DNA of 64,000 nt from Ignavibacteria bacterium (GTDB taxonomy: Bacteria > Bacteroidota > Ignavibacteria > Kapaibacteriales > Kapaibacteriaceae), in the NCBI GenBank assembly GCA_016191145.1, contig JACPPD010000015.1:1-64000 (forward strand), written 5' to 3'. Shown in pieces: positions 50,752-59,511 of this stretch (the stretch's first letter is position 1; each line of letters begins with the position of its first letter). Under the pieces are notes generated by a model. The model was not told the DNA's origin and ran no database searches. It saw only the letters and a list, made by a program, of their open reading frames with translations. The position numbers were made by a program, and so were the translations under genes.

Positions 50752-50795
50752 TGCTGATTACAAATCAGCTGCTCTACCAACTGAGCTACATCGGC
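50752..50795. repeat. attR core: right copy of the 44-bp direct repeat
   Basis: Identical to 14833-14876. It is only the 5' part of tRNA-Thr (acceptor strand, D arm, anticodon stem-loop) and cannot make a tRNA. The chromosomal gmhA reading frame ends inside it (stop at 50786-50788). Confidence 0.93.
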
Positions 50796-51388
50796 GAAAC
50801 ACCAAATATACGGTCTTCGATTTGCTCGCACCAGATGTGTCCGATAAGGATGTGTGACTCCTGGATGCGTGCGGTGGTGGATGAGGGGACGACGACGGAT
50901 GCATCGCACAGATCCTTGATTGCGCCTCCAGAGCCCCCTAACAAACCAATGACGGTAATACCGTGCGCTTTTGCAGCTTGCGATGCGTTAATTACGTTCG
51001 CTGAATTGCCGCTTGTAGTGATAGCGATAAGAACATCCTTCGGTTTGCCATAAGCCTCGACTTGGCGCGAAAAGACGTGATCGAAACCATAATCATTGCC
51101 GCCAGCAGTGAGCATTGATGTATCGGTTGTTAGGGCTATGGCTGCAATGGCACGTCGCTCAACGGAACTGCGAAAACGTATTACAAGTTCTGCGGCAATG
51201 TGCTGACAGTCTGCCGCACTACCGCCGTTGCCACAAAGCATTATTAACCGACTAGCACGCACAGCCTCGACGAGTATCTCACCACAGCTAAAGATTTCGT
51301 GGGAGCACTGCTGTGCAAGTAACTGCTTTGCTTGAGCAGAATCACTGATGAGCTGTGCGACTCGCGATGCGTCGAAGGGATTGTGCAT
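50786..51388 (-). CDS. gmhA: Sedoheptulose-7-phosphate isomerase (GmhA, SIS domain)
   Basis: 200 residues from the ATG at 51388. [38 protein letters not shown] and [11 protein letters not shown] are GmhA/SIS hallmarks. The enzyme converts sedoheptulose 7-phosphate to D-glycero-D-manno-heptose 7-phosphate for lipopolysaccharide heptose. The last three codons and the stop lie in the tRNA-Thr 5' end, so gmhA and the tRNA gene overlapped before the element inserted. The N-terminus overlaps the transporter gene by 47 bp. Confidence 0.93.
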   Translation of the reverse strand: MHNPFDASRVAQLISDSAQAKQLLAQQCSHEIFSCGEILVEAVRASRLIMLCGNGGSAADCQHIAAELVIRFRSSVERRAIAAIALTTDTSMLTAGGNDYGFDHVFSRQVEAYGKPKDVLIAITTSGNSANVINASQAAKAHGITVIGLLGGSGGAIKDLCDASVVVPSSTTARIQESHILIGHIWCEQIEDRIFGVSPM

Positions 51389-52229
51389 GTACAAAATTAC
51401 GAGTTGCAAGCGCTGTGATTACGATGATGCCACCAACGATTGCCGACGAGGACGGCACTTCGCTATAGAACAATGCCACCCAGACAGGATTGAGAAGGGG
51501 TTCTAACGTCGTTATCAATACTGCTTCGATAGCTGTTACATGAGCTATTGCCCATGAGTAAAGGATGTATGAGATTCCGAGCTGCAACATGCCTAGTGAT
51601 AGAATCCCAACGATAATGTCGGTACGAATAGGGAATGGATCAAGGAATGGCAGGCATACAATCGCTGTAAGAACATTGCCAAGTAGAATGCTCTCCACAG
51701 TTGACTTTCCATGCTGTGCCCTCATACACAATGCAACACAAGCAAATGCAACTCCACTGCCGACAGCAATCAGGTTGCCAACCATGTTACCCATGGAAAC
51801 ACGCTCGATGAAGAATACAGACATGCCTGCCATCACAACGATTACGGTAATCACGTCGATGCGAGTGAGCCGTTCCTTAGTGATGACGGCACTAAACAAG
51901 GCAACCCATATTGGAGCAGTATATTGTAAAAAAATTGCATTTGCAGCAGTAGTCATCTTTGTGGCAACAACAAACAACAATACCGTTAGACAATAACTAA
52001 CAATGCTACCCCACTGTGCTGCAGACCACGTTGGCTTCGGATGCCTTACCCACAGTAAGATTACAACAGCTGCAATGGCGCTTCGCGTTCCGGAAATTGT
52101 TAGGGGGCTTAGTGGGAGAATCTTTATCAGTAAGCCGCCGGTGCTCCACAAAAACGCAGTGATGATAAGAGCTGCCACACCTTTACGGTGCAGTTGCGGA
52201 ATAAAGATCTGCTGGATTGCTGACTTCAA
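51342..52229 (-). CDS. EamA/DMT-family transporter
   Basis: 295 residues with about ten transmembrane helices in two homologous halves (EamA repeats): [20 protein letters not shown] opens the first and [36 protein letters not shown] lies in the second. These inner-membrane carriers usually export amino acids, nucleobases or other metabolites; the substrate is unknown. Starts in a 4-bp overlap with the secreted-protein gene upstream. Confidence 0.88.
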   Translation of the reverse strand: MKSAIQQIFIPQLHRKGVAALIITAFLWSTGGLLIKILPLSPLTISGTRSAIAAVVILLWVRHPKPTWSAAQWGSIVSYCLTVLLFVVATKMTTAANAIFLQYTAPIWVALFSAVITKERLTRIDVITVIVVMAGMSVFFIERVSMGNMVGNLIAVGSGVAFACVALCMRAQHGKSTVESILLGNVLTAIVCLPFLDPFPIRTDIIVGILSLGMLQLGISYILYSWAIAHVTAIEAVLITTLEPLLNPVWVALFYSEVPSSSAIVGGIIVITALATRNFVHAQSLRRIASRTAHQ

Positions 52230-53077
52230 CGCTCGAAATATAAATCGTCGGTAACGGAAAATTCAACAACGGCTGAGTCCTTCCCTTTACCGAAATATGC
52301 AATCACCTTAGTTTGTGAAGCTGTTCTGATGGCAGGGTATCTCAGATCTACAGGGACGTGGAGCATGATTTCGGCACGAAGTTTCGATGACGTAGGAATT
52401 AAACCTCCCATTTCACCGACGGCATTTTCAGCCGATGCTTTCATCTCTACAACAGCAGCAGGCATGTAACTGCCTGAATCGATTCTAATGAAAGTTACTT
52501 TTCCCTTTACGGATTTTGCCCGTTTCTTCCCAACTTCGTCAAACGTTTTCTTTAGCGCTGTTACATTTATCGGCCAGGTATCTCCGACGCCGACCTTCTT
52601 GCGTGGGTCAAGTATTTCACCAGTGCGCTTGCCACCTTCAGAACGAATTACTGGAACAAGATTTGCCATCACGTCGGCAGGCAATGGGATACTGTCTTTA
52701 AGAATAACTGTACTGGTGTCAGAAAAAGATGCAAGTAGTTCTGTCCCCGGCGGAAGAATTTCACTTGTCTGGCTGTTGTGCTCTGCGAAGGCATGCCTGA
52801 TCTTAATACTTTTTACGGCTTCCTGACCGTCGGTGGTAACGGCCTGAACGCGGCATAATGCACTGATCCGAACAATAATCGTGTCGGCCTGCACCACATT
52901 AAGAGAGTCGTTCCTATCACGTACCTGGACGCGAGAAATACGTGTCGATGTACCGCGCAGCTCGTATTGGTCGAAAGCTCTAATCGAGCGGCCCATTGTG
53001 AGGTCGATCTGCTCACTACTGTATGCGCCAACGAACGCGATACTGCAAACCGTAACAACAACAGCAATGAATCTCAA
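52226..53077 (-). CDS. Secreted protein of unknown function
   Basis: 283 residues with a signal peptide (MRFIAVVVTVCSIAFVGAYS). The mature protein is beta-rich (ELRGTSTRISRVQVRDRN, DTIIVRISALCRVQAV, KGKVTFIRIDSGSYMPAAVVEMKASAENAVGEMGG). The latter half resembles DUF6263-type periplasmic proteins, but I am not certain. ATGA overlaps with both neighbours put it in one unit with the LiaF-like gene and the transporter. Confidence 0.65.
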   Translation of the reverse strand: MRFIAVVVTVCSIAFVGAYSSEQIDLTMGRSIRAFDQYELRGTSTRISRVQVRDRNDSLNVVQADTIIVRISALCRVQAVTTDGQEAVKSIKIRHAFAEHNSQTSEILPPGTELLASFSDTSTVILKDSIPLPADVMANLVPVIRSEGGKRTGEILDPRKKVGVGDTWPINVTALKKTFDEVGKKRAKSVKGKVTFIRIDSGSYMPAAVVEMKASAENAVGEMGGLIPTSSKLRAEIMLHVPVDLRYPAIRTASQTKVIAYFGKGKDSAVVEFSVTDDLYFER

Positions 53078-53826
53078 TTAATTTCAATTCCTCCAAAGAT
53101 GACGGTAGCATCCAACACCAAGGTTGGAGCATCGACTCCAAGAGGCTTCGACATAGATTTATCGTCGATTCCGCCAAAAATCGGACTGCCCTTAACAACA
53201 ACTCTCCATGAAGGGGGCACATGCAACTCGATGCCTCCGAAAATTGCCGTTAACGAAATATGGGCAACATTACCCTCAATACTACATTCACGCAGGTCTA
53301 CCTCGATACCGCCGAATACGGCTGTCAGTTCGCCGCCTGTAAAATCCGTTGAAGCAACACGTGTATCAACACTAGTGAAAAACGCAGTTCTATCGATGCG
53401 CGATCCCTCGATATTTAAAGTCCCAACTCTTCCTTGACTATAGTTATTTCGTTTTTTTTTCCATCGGGACGACACGAGAGAAAACCCAATGAGGATTAGG
53501 ATGATAGGCCAAAAGGCGCTCCAGAAACCGCCAGGAAGGTAATCGAGTTCTCTTAATTGAAATACTGCTCCGATTGTAAAGAGGACTACAGACCCAACGA
53601 TAGACCCAGAGCCTGTAACGATCTGGCCGATCGCCACTAGCATGAGAAGGGATGGCCACCACGTTGACAGTGCATTGCTGAATTCAATAACTCCGAACGC
53701 ATCAAGAAGCAATCCGGTGCCAACGATGACGAGGACTACGCCAATCCAAAACCCAAATCCAACGCGACGGTCCTGGCCAAACTGAATGTTTACCGAATGC
53801 CGATAAGATGTTTGCTGTTCGTTCAT
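53074..53826 (-). CDS. LiaF-like membrane protein
   Basis: 250 residues. About four transmembrane helices in the first 120 residues (FWIGVVLVIVGTGLLLDAFGVI, WWPSLLMLVAIGQIV, SVVLFTIGAVFQL, FWPIILILIGFSLV), the DUF5668/LiaI-type module. The C-terminal domain carries repeated (A/T/V)xFGGIE motifs, as in the LiaF C-terminal domain. LiaF-like proteins modulate envelope-stress two-component systems; no kinase gene is adjacent here. Confidence 0.75.
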   Translation of the reverse strand: MNEQQTSYRHSVNIQFGQDRRVGFGFWIGVVLVIVGTGLLLDAFGVIEFSNALSTWWPSLLMLVAIGQIVTGSGSIVGSVVLFTIGAVFQLRELDYLPGGFWSAFWPIILILIGFSLVSSRWKKKRNNYSQGRVGTLNIEGSRIDRTAFFTSVDTRVASTDFTGGELTAVFGGIEVDLRECSIEGNVAHISLTAIFGGIELHVPPSWRVVVKGSPIFGGIDDKSMSKPLGVDAPTLVLDATVIFGGIEIN

Positions 53827-53841
53827 GGATGCCTTCCGTTG

Positions 53842-55014
53842 TTAGAATGCCGGGCGCGGCGTACGCTCAAATTCTGCCACTGTTGCAACAACTTCTTCTA
53901 TCTGGTGCAACGCAAGTTCAGGATAAATAGGGAGAGATAAAACAGTGGAACTCAGTGAATCAGCGACTGGGAAGTGAGCCTGAGAAGTTTTCAGGGCTGC
54001 AAAACATTCCTGACGATGGAATGGGACTGGATAGTAAATTTCTGTACCAATACCCTTTTTATGCAGGTGTGTACGTAAAGCATCTCTGCTGCGCGTTTGT
54101 ATGGTGTATTGGTTGAAAATATGATAGTCTGCCACAGACCGATCTGTTACCACCGTTGGAATCAACACAGAATTATCAGAATCAAATGTCCCGGACACAT
54201 CCGTACTCAATCCGTGCTGGGCAAACAGGTTGTTGTAGGCATCTGCATTTCTCCTGCGCGCCTGGTGCCACGAAGGCAAATGCGGTAGCTTAACCCGTAG
54301 CACAGCGGCTTGAATTGCATCAAGTCTGAAATTGCCCCCTACCAAACTATGGTAGTATCGTGGCTCCATGCCGTGATTCCTCAACCGCATCATTTTTTCA
54401 GCAAGCAAATCGTCGTTCGTCGTTACAAGCCCTCCGTCACCCATCGCTCCCAGATTTTTTGTCGGATAAAACGAAAAACATCCAATTACGCCGATGGTTC
54501 CAACTCTAGCGCCGTCTGACGTCTGCGTACCAATTGCCTGAGCTGCATCTTCCACAATGGGAATCCCAGTTTCGTTTTGAATTTCCATCAAAGCATTCAT
54601 TTCGGCGGCCTGACCAAACAGATGGACTGGGACGATGGCCTTTGTCCTGCTCGTGATAGCGTCTCTAACGGCCTGCGGACTGATGTTGAATGATTTGGGG
54701 TCGACGTCAACAAACACTGGCAGAGCCCCAAGTCTGGAAACACAGCCAGCGGTAGCAAAGAATGAAAAAGTTGGTACAATTACCTCATCGCCTGCACCGA
54801 TTCCCAAAGCCATGAATGCTATCAGCAGAGCATCCGTACCGCTCGATACACCAATTGCGTGCCTGACATTTAGATACTCTGCCAGATCTCGCTCAAGCTG
54901 CTCGACTTCTGGCCCAAGGATGCATGCTTGCGACGCAGCTACACGTAATAGCGCTTCGTTGATAGGTTGCCGCAATTGTTCGTATTGAGCTTTAAGGTCG
55001 AGTAGTGGAACCAT
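53842..55014 (-). CDS. DegT/DnrJ/EryC1-family PLP aminotransferase
   Basis: 390 residues. PLP site Lys186 in GCFSFYPTKNLGAMGDGG, Asp157 in IPIVEDAAQAIG, and the N-terminal ALLRVAASQACILGPEVEQLE typical of nucleotide-sugar aminotransferases. It transfers an amino group to a keto-sugar nucleotide in surface-polysaccharide synthesis. Together with gmhA it suggests envelope-glycan genes around the insertion site. Confidence 0.93.
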   Translation of the reverse strand: MVPLLDLKAQYEQLRQPINEALLRVAASQACILGPEVEQLERDLAEYLNVRHAIGVSSGTDALLIAFMALGIGAGDEVIVPTFSFFATAGCVSRLGALPVFVDVDPKSFNISPQAVRDAITSRTKAIVPVHLFGQAAEMNALMEIQNETGIPIVEDAAQAIGTQTSDGARVGTIGVIGCFSFYPTKNLGAMGDGGLVTTNDDLLAEKMMRLRNHGMEPRYYHSLVGGNFRLDAIQAAVLRVKLPHLPSWHQARRRNADAYNNLFAQHGLSTDVSGTFDSDNSVLIPTVVTDRSVADYHIFNQYTIQTRSRDALRTHLHKKGIGTEIYYPVPFHRQECFAALKTSQAHFPVADSLSSTVLSLPIYPELALHQIEEVVATVAEFERTPRPAF

Positions 55015-55336
55015 AAATGAAACGTAAAGAGGAAGTGAGTAAGAAAAAGAAAAAGAGAGTATAAGTACAAGAGCTACAGATCGAGAGATCGAAGATTGTT
55101 TTTACTCAGAATGCAAAATTAGCGTGTATACGTTTTTTGATCCTTGTATACCCATGAGATCGTTACTGAATTTGATATCATGGTAGACCAGCTATGGTTT
55201 TCGTTCAGGGAAAATCTCGCATCTTTGCGTCGCATTTTGTATTTGATTTTTCAAAAAACATCAATTTTAGTCGTATGCATCTTCAGCTCTTTGCCACTCT
55301 TGTTCTCTTCCCTTCAACCATACTGAGTAAAAAATT
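55015..55336. other. 322-bp gap between divergent genes, no gene seen
   Basis: AT-rich between the aminotransferase and alanine dehydrogenase starts. It should hold both promoters. I see no clear TAnnTTTG element, hairpin or RNA gene. Confidence 0.5.
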
Positions 55337-56449
55337 ATGATTATCGGTGTCCCCAAGGAAATCAAACCGCTGGAAAAGCGAGTTGGACTCACGCCCGGAG
55401 GAGCAGAAATGCTGATCCGTAACGGGCACAAAGTTGTCGTCGAGGCTGATGCAGGAATCGGCAGCGGTTTTTCAAACGAGAGGTATACCTCGATTGGTGC
55501 CGAGATAGGTGCCAGCGCAAGTGCAGTATATGCTCAGGCCGATATGATCATCAAGGTCAAGGAACCTATCGCTCCCGAATATCCATTAATCAAACGCAAC
55601 CAAACGTTATTCACATACTTCCACTTTGCAGCATCGCGCGAGCTAACCGATGCCATGTTAAAAAGTGGCGCAACATGTATTGCCTACGAAACTGTTCAAA
55701 AGAACGATGGTTCGTTGCCCCTTCTCATTCCAATGTCGGAAGTAGCCGGACGTATGGCACCGCAAGAAGGTGCTAAATTTCTTGAGCATCCTATGGGAGG
55801 ACGCGGTGTGTTGTTAGGGGGCGTCCCAGGCGTGAGACCTGCCAACGTAATGGTCCTGGGTGGAGGAGTTGTGGGTACAAATGCGGCAAAGATTGCAGCA
55901 GGCTTCGGCGCGCAGGTAACGATCTTCGATAACAATCTATATCGGTTGCGATACCTCGACGATGTGATGCCCAAGAACTGTACAACACAAATGTCTACGG
56001 CAGCAAACATCCGCGAGGCTATCGTCGACGCTGATCTGGTTATCGGCGCTGTTCTCATCGTAGGCGCTAAAGCTCCACATCTGGTTACGCGCGATATGCT
56101 GTCGACTATGAAGCCGGGATCCGTAATCGTAGACGTCTCCGTCGACCAAGGCGGTTGTGTTGAAACCTGTAAACCAACAACGCACGATAATCCGACGTAC
56201 GTTGTCGATGGTGTTGTCCACTACGGCGTTGCCAACATGCCAGGTGCAGTTCCGTATACATCAACGCTGGCGCTTACCGGCGCTACACTACCGTATGCCG
56301 TCGAACTGGCAAACAAGGGCTGGAAACCAGCAGTAATGGGAAACCGTGAATTAGCACTTGGCGTAAACGTGGTAGAAGGTAAAATTGTTTATCAAGCCGT
56401 GGCCGAGGCATTCGGCATGGATTACACTTCTCTGGAGTCAGTGCTGTGA
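55337..56449 (+). CDS. ald: Alanine dehydrogenase
   Basis: 370 residues, full length for the family. MIIGVPKEIKPLEKRVGLTPGGAEML supplies Arg15, IKVKEP supplies Lys74 and FTYFHFAASRELT supplies the catalytic His. The NAD fold has VMVLGGGVVGTNAAKIA, and VDVSVDQGG carries the catalytic Asp. It interconverts L-alanine and pyruvate plus ammonia with NAD. First gene of a rightward set; the next gene overlaps by 4 bp. Confidence 0.96.
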   Translation: MIIGVPKEIKPLEKRVGLTPGGAEMLIRNGHKVVVEADAGIGSGFSNERYTSIGAEIGASASAVYAQADMIIKVKEPIAPEYPLIKRNQTLFTYFHFAASRELTDAMLKSGATCIAYETVQKNDGSLPLLIPMSEVAGRMAPQEGAKFLEHPMGGRGVLLGGVPGVRPANVMVLGGGVVGTNAAKIAAGFGAQVTIFDNNLYRLRYLDDVMPKNCTTQMSTAANIREAIVDADLVIGAVLIVGAKAPHLVTRDMLSTMKPGSVIVDVSVDQGGCVETCKPTTHDNPTYVVDGVVHYGVANMPGAVPYTSTLALTGATLPYAVELANKGWKPAVMGNRELALGVNVVEGKIVYQAVAEAFGMDYTSLESVL

Positions 56450-57792
56450 AAGCCATCTTTACCGTCGTTGTTCTCTGCATGGCCACGTCCATGTCGTTTT
56501 CACAGGAAGTTGCGCTTCCGTGGGACAGCGTCGGCAGAGTCTATGTGCTGACGGCCGAAATGGAGTCGCAGTTATTACTTTTTCCTGACGTTACAAATCT
56601 TACCGAAGCTCGTTTGTTCCGTGCTACAGACGGTACGTTGAGCGTTGAGATCACTGCTAAATTTCGTGAAGAAGTCAGACGCGAACGTCGGGTATTAACG
56701 GATAACCAATTCCGTGACTTGCGGCAGAAGTTTAATGAACGAGCTGCCGTCACGATGCCTTCTATAGGATTAGATCAGTCCGGCAGATCAGCGCTATTGT
56801 GGGGAAGTACCCTTTGGTCGCTATTTTATTATGCACCCATGATCATGGTTGCGATCAATCCTGAAAAAGGAAATGTTGCGGCTGCATTGCCATACATTAT
56901 TGCACCAGTTCTTGGATATTTCATCCCTGCTATACTCACTTCCAAAGCTAACGTAACAGACGGCGCCTCATCGCTTGCTCTCGGTGGTATGTTTCAGGGT
57001 GCTATCCATGGATGGGCATTGGCAGCGTTGATTCAGGGCGACGATCTTGATATGAGTATGGGTGCAGGGTTTTCAGTCGTGACGGGAATCACAGAATCAG
57101 TGGTAGGATTCTCCGTGGCTAGTTCGTCGGCGATGACTGAGGGACACGCCAGCATGATTAACACCACTGCATTTTACGGAGCATTGTCTGGGCTTTATAC
57201 AGGTTTACTGATCGGATCTGATGATAATGATGTAGATATCAGTGCACGTGCTGCCGGAGGAGCCGGACTGGCTGGAGCTGCCGCAGGAGTAATCATCGGA
57301 AATTCTTTAGGGTCATCCAGAACTTATACAGGGGCAGACGCAGGTATTTATGCTATCGACGGTTTCCTTGGAGCCACGTTGCCATTGGCAATTCTGGCTG
57401 CGGTAAAGCCAGATCATATCGATCCGCGTGTTTTATTTGGTACAGCTATCGCGACGACTGCTTTGGGGTTGTACGTTGGAACACAGTTGGTTAGGGGACG
57501 TGATTACAATTCTACACTCGGACCTGTATTGTCCACGCTTGGAGGAGCATTGATTGGTTTAGGGACGGGGATACTTATTGGCGATACAGCGCCGACTTAT
57601 TTGTGGTGGGTAGGTGCTGCTGGAGGCTTTGCCATTAGCTATTTAACTGCAGATTGGAGACCTGAAGGAGAGAACAGCGATCATTCGTCACTGAATTTCC
57701 AAATCAATCCCCTCGGCATTGCTGCACTCACTATGCCTGAGCTTTCACGGTTTCCTATGCCTCTGGCTTCTGTCTCTTATAGGTGGCGATAA
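56446..57792 (+). CDS. Glycine-rich membrane protein of unknown function
   Basis: 448 residues. A signal-like N-terminus (AIFTVVVLCMATSMSFS), a soluble part to about 115, then many Gly/Ala-rich hydrophobic segments (GGAGLAGAAAGVIIGNS, ALIGLGTGILIGDTAPTYLWWVGAAGGFAISYL). No domain recognised. It starts in the ATGA overlap with ald, so it is probably co-expressed, and its 3' end lies 34 bp before the PaaN-like start. Confidence 0.6.
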   Translation: MKAIFTVVVLCMATSMSFSQEVALPWDSVGRVYVLTAEMESQLLLFPDVTNLTEARLFRATDGTLSVEITAKFREEVRRERRVLTDNQFRDLRQKFNERAAVTMPSIGLDQSGRSALLWGSTLWSLFYYAPMIMVAINPEKGNVAAALPYIIAPVLGYFIPAILTSKANVTDGASSLALGGMFQGAIHGWALAALIQGDDLDMSMGAGFSVVTGITESVVGFSVASSSAMTEGHASMINTTAFYGALSGLYTGLLIGSDDNDVDISARAAGGAGLAGAAAGVIIGNSLGSSRTYTGADAGIYAIDGFLGATLPLAILAAVKPDHIDPRVLFGTAIATTALGLYVGTQLVRGRDYNSTLGPVLSTLGGALIGLGTGILIGDTAPTYLWWVGAAGGFAISYLTADWRPEGENSDHSSLNFQINPLGIAALTMPELSRFPMPLASVSYRWR

Positions 57793-57826
57793 TTTTGCGC
57801 CCCACTCCCAACGACTCGGATACTTT

Positions 57827-59479
57827 ATGCTCTCTGAAATTATTCAACGTCACAGAACAACTCTTGAAACTGCTGTTGCTGCCAACAGGACACGTCAATT
57901 TTTTGCCCATTGGCCAGAGCCCCCTAGCGGAAAAATCTATGGAGAGTCTGCCAATGCCGATGGTGAAGCGGCATTTAAGAGGTATTTGAACAGTCAGTTC
58001 ACCGAACTATTACAGCGAGGCAACATCGGTTGGTTAGGAGAGGAAGCATCTCCATACGGGTTCGCTCTCGGAGTAACTTACCCGGAAATAGCAATTGATA
58101 AATTAGTTGACAATGCTACCCATGCCCAGGCTGCGTGGTGCTCGCTCAGCCCTGTGGAACGTGTCTCGGTATTGATCGAAGCCTTGGAACGTGCCTCCAA
58201 ACGTTTCTTTGAGATTGGTTATGCAACGATGCATACTACTGGTCAGGGTTTTGTAATGGCATTCCAGTCTTCAGGTCCACATGGATTCGACCGCGCGCTA
58301 GAGGCTGCAGCCATGGGGTATACGGCGCAGGCAGACCTTTCGCCAGACGTAATGTGGACGAAGCCGATAGGGAAATTGGACGTCTCTATCGAGAAGCGGT
58401 ATCGGATACTGCCCAAGGGCATCAACCTCGTCATTGGATGCAGTACGTTTCCAGTATGGAATTCTGTCCCAGGGATTTTTGCCGGCTTGGTTACGGGCAA
58501 TGCTGTAATCGTCAAGCCCCATCCCGGAGCCGTCTTCCCGATCGCAATTGTAGTGGCAGAAATCCAACACACTTTACAAGATCTGGGTTTGGATCCACAC
58601 ACCGTTCAACTGGCCGTTGATACCATCGAAAGTCCAATTACACTACAGCTTGTACGCCATCCTGCCGTCCGAATAATTGATTACACCGGCGGTCCTGTAT
58701 TTGGTGGCATTGTTGAGCAGGAAGCGGCAGGGGGCGGGAAAACTGTTTTCACTGAAATGGCGGGCGTAAATTGCGTTATTGTGGACAGTGCTAAAGATAT
58801 TGATAAAGCAATGGAGAATCTTGCATTCTCCCTGTCGCTATACGGCGGTCAGATGTGCACGGCGCCCCAGAACGTTTTTGTTGTGAAAGATAACGGTATG
58901 TTGGGCGATATTGCTATCAAGCTGCGAGAAAAAATCGACGCGTTGGTTGGGAATGAGAGGTTGGGTCCCGGCACAGTTGGCGCAATACACAGTAAAGCAA
59001 CTTTACAGCGGGTTGAGGAAGCATTTGCTTTGGATCTCGACGTAGTCCGGGCAAGCGCAAAGGTTGCGCATCCAGGTTTTGAAGATGCACAATCGGTTTC
59101 GCCTCTGGTTTTAAAGGTGCCGTTAGATCGTGAAGATATTTACACCCGCGAATGGTTTGGTCCCATTTCGTTTGTGATAGAAACACCAACCTTCGCCGAT
59201 GCCTTGGAACGCGTTGCACGAATAGTGAGAGAAAATGGGTCGCTTACAACGCTGGTATACACAACAGATGAAGAAAAAATGAAGGCTGCTGAGGATGCTA
59301 TTGTTGCAGCAGGATCGCCAATCGCTTTTAACTTCGACAGCTTTGTATGGGTAAATCAAAGCGCTGCCTTTTCAGATTTTCACGGAACCGGAGCAAACCC
59401 TGCGGGTAGTGCAACGTTTGCGGATTTATCTTATGTTGTAAATAGATTTAATGTGATAGGGGTTAGGAAGCAGGGATAG
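57827..59479 (+). CDS. paaN: PaaN-type aldehyde dehydrogenase
   Basis: 550 residues from the ATG at 57827; the longer frame would overlap the previous gene. Aldehyde dehydrogenase fold: PKGINLVIGCSTFPVWNSVPGI, VIVKPHPGAV, TGG at about 288-290, Glu310 (FTEMAGVN) and catalytic Cys344 (YGGQMCTAPQN). N- and C-terminal sequence fits the PaaN/PaaN2 group of phenylacetate degradation. It lacks the C-terminal hydratase domain of PaaZ. No other paa gene is near, so the aldehyde substrate here is uncertain. Confidence 0.85.
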   Translation: MLSEIIQRHRTTLETAVAANRTRQFFAHWPEPPSGKIYGESANADGEAAFKRYLNSQFTELLQRGNIGWLGEEASPYGFALGVTYPEIAIDKLVDNATHAQAAWCSLSPVERVSVLIEALERASKRFFEIGYATMHTTGQGFVMAFQSSGPHGFDRALEAAAMGYTAQADLSPDVMWTKPIGKLDVSIEKRYRILPKGINLVIGCSTFPVWNSVPGIFAGLVTGNAVIVKPHPGAVFPIAIVVAEIQHTLQDLGLDPHTVQLAVDTIESPITLQLVRHPAVRIIDYTGGPVFGGIVEQEAAGGGKTVFTEMAGVNCVIVDSAKDIDKAMENLAFSLSLYGGQMCTAPQNVFVVKDNGMLGDIAIKLREKIDALVGNERLGPGTVGAIHSKATLQRVEEAFALDLDVVRASAKVAHPGFEDAQSVSPLVLKVPLDREDIYTREWFGPISFVIETPTFADALERVARIVRENGSLTTLVYTTDEEKMKAAEDAIVAAGSPIAFNFDSFVWVNQSAAFSDFHGTGANPAGSATFADLSYVVNRFNVIGVRKQG

Positions 59480-59486
59480 GCAACGC

Positions 59487-59505
59487 GCCAGGTGCCAGGT
59501 GCCAA
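59487..59505. repeat. Dispersed intergenic repeat, copy 3
   Basis: GCCAGGTGCCAGGTGCCAA between convergent genes, nearly identical to the copy at 10399-10420. Confidence 0.7.
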
Positions 59506-59511
59506 GTATAA

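Larger units (their letters stand above)
14833..50795. mobile_element. Integrated provirus-like element of about 35.9 kb in tRNA-Thr
   Basis: Bounded by the 44-bp repeats, with a tyrosine integrase at the left end, a CI-like repressor, a replication operon with iterons, and a long leftward operon of membrane, murein-lytic and putative capsid genes. I recognise no terminase, portal, tail, relaxase or type IV secretion gene. The most likely identity is a provirus of a tailless membrane-containing icosahedral phage. The boundaries and integrase are seen directly; the virus class is inferred. Confidence 0.8.

Noticed and set aside
50752..50795. Second tRNA-Thr gene
   Set aside because: Only the 5' 44 nt are present; the T arm and 3' acceptor strand are missing. 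It is the attR half-copy.
14833..50795. Integrative conjugative element or ordinary tailed prophage
   Set aside because: I recognise no relaxase, coupling ATPase or type IV secretion gene, and no terminase, portal, HK97 capsid or tail gene. Absence is judged by eye and needs profile searches.
57827..59479. Phenylacetate catabolic operon
   Set aside because: Only the PaaN-like gene is present; the neighbours are unrelated to that pathway.
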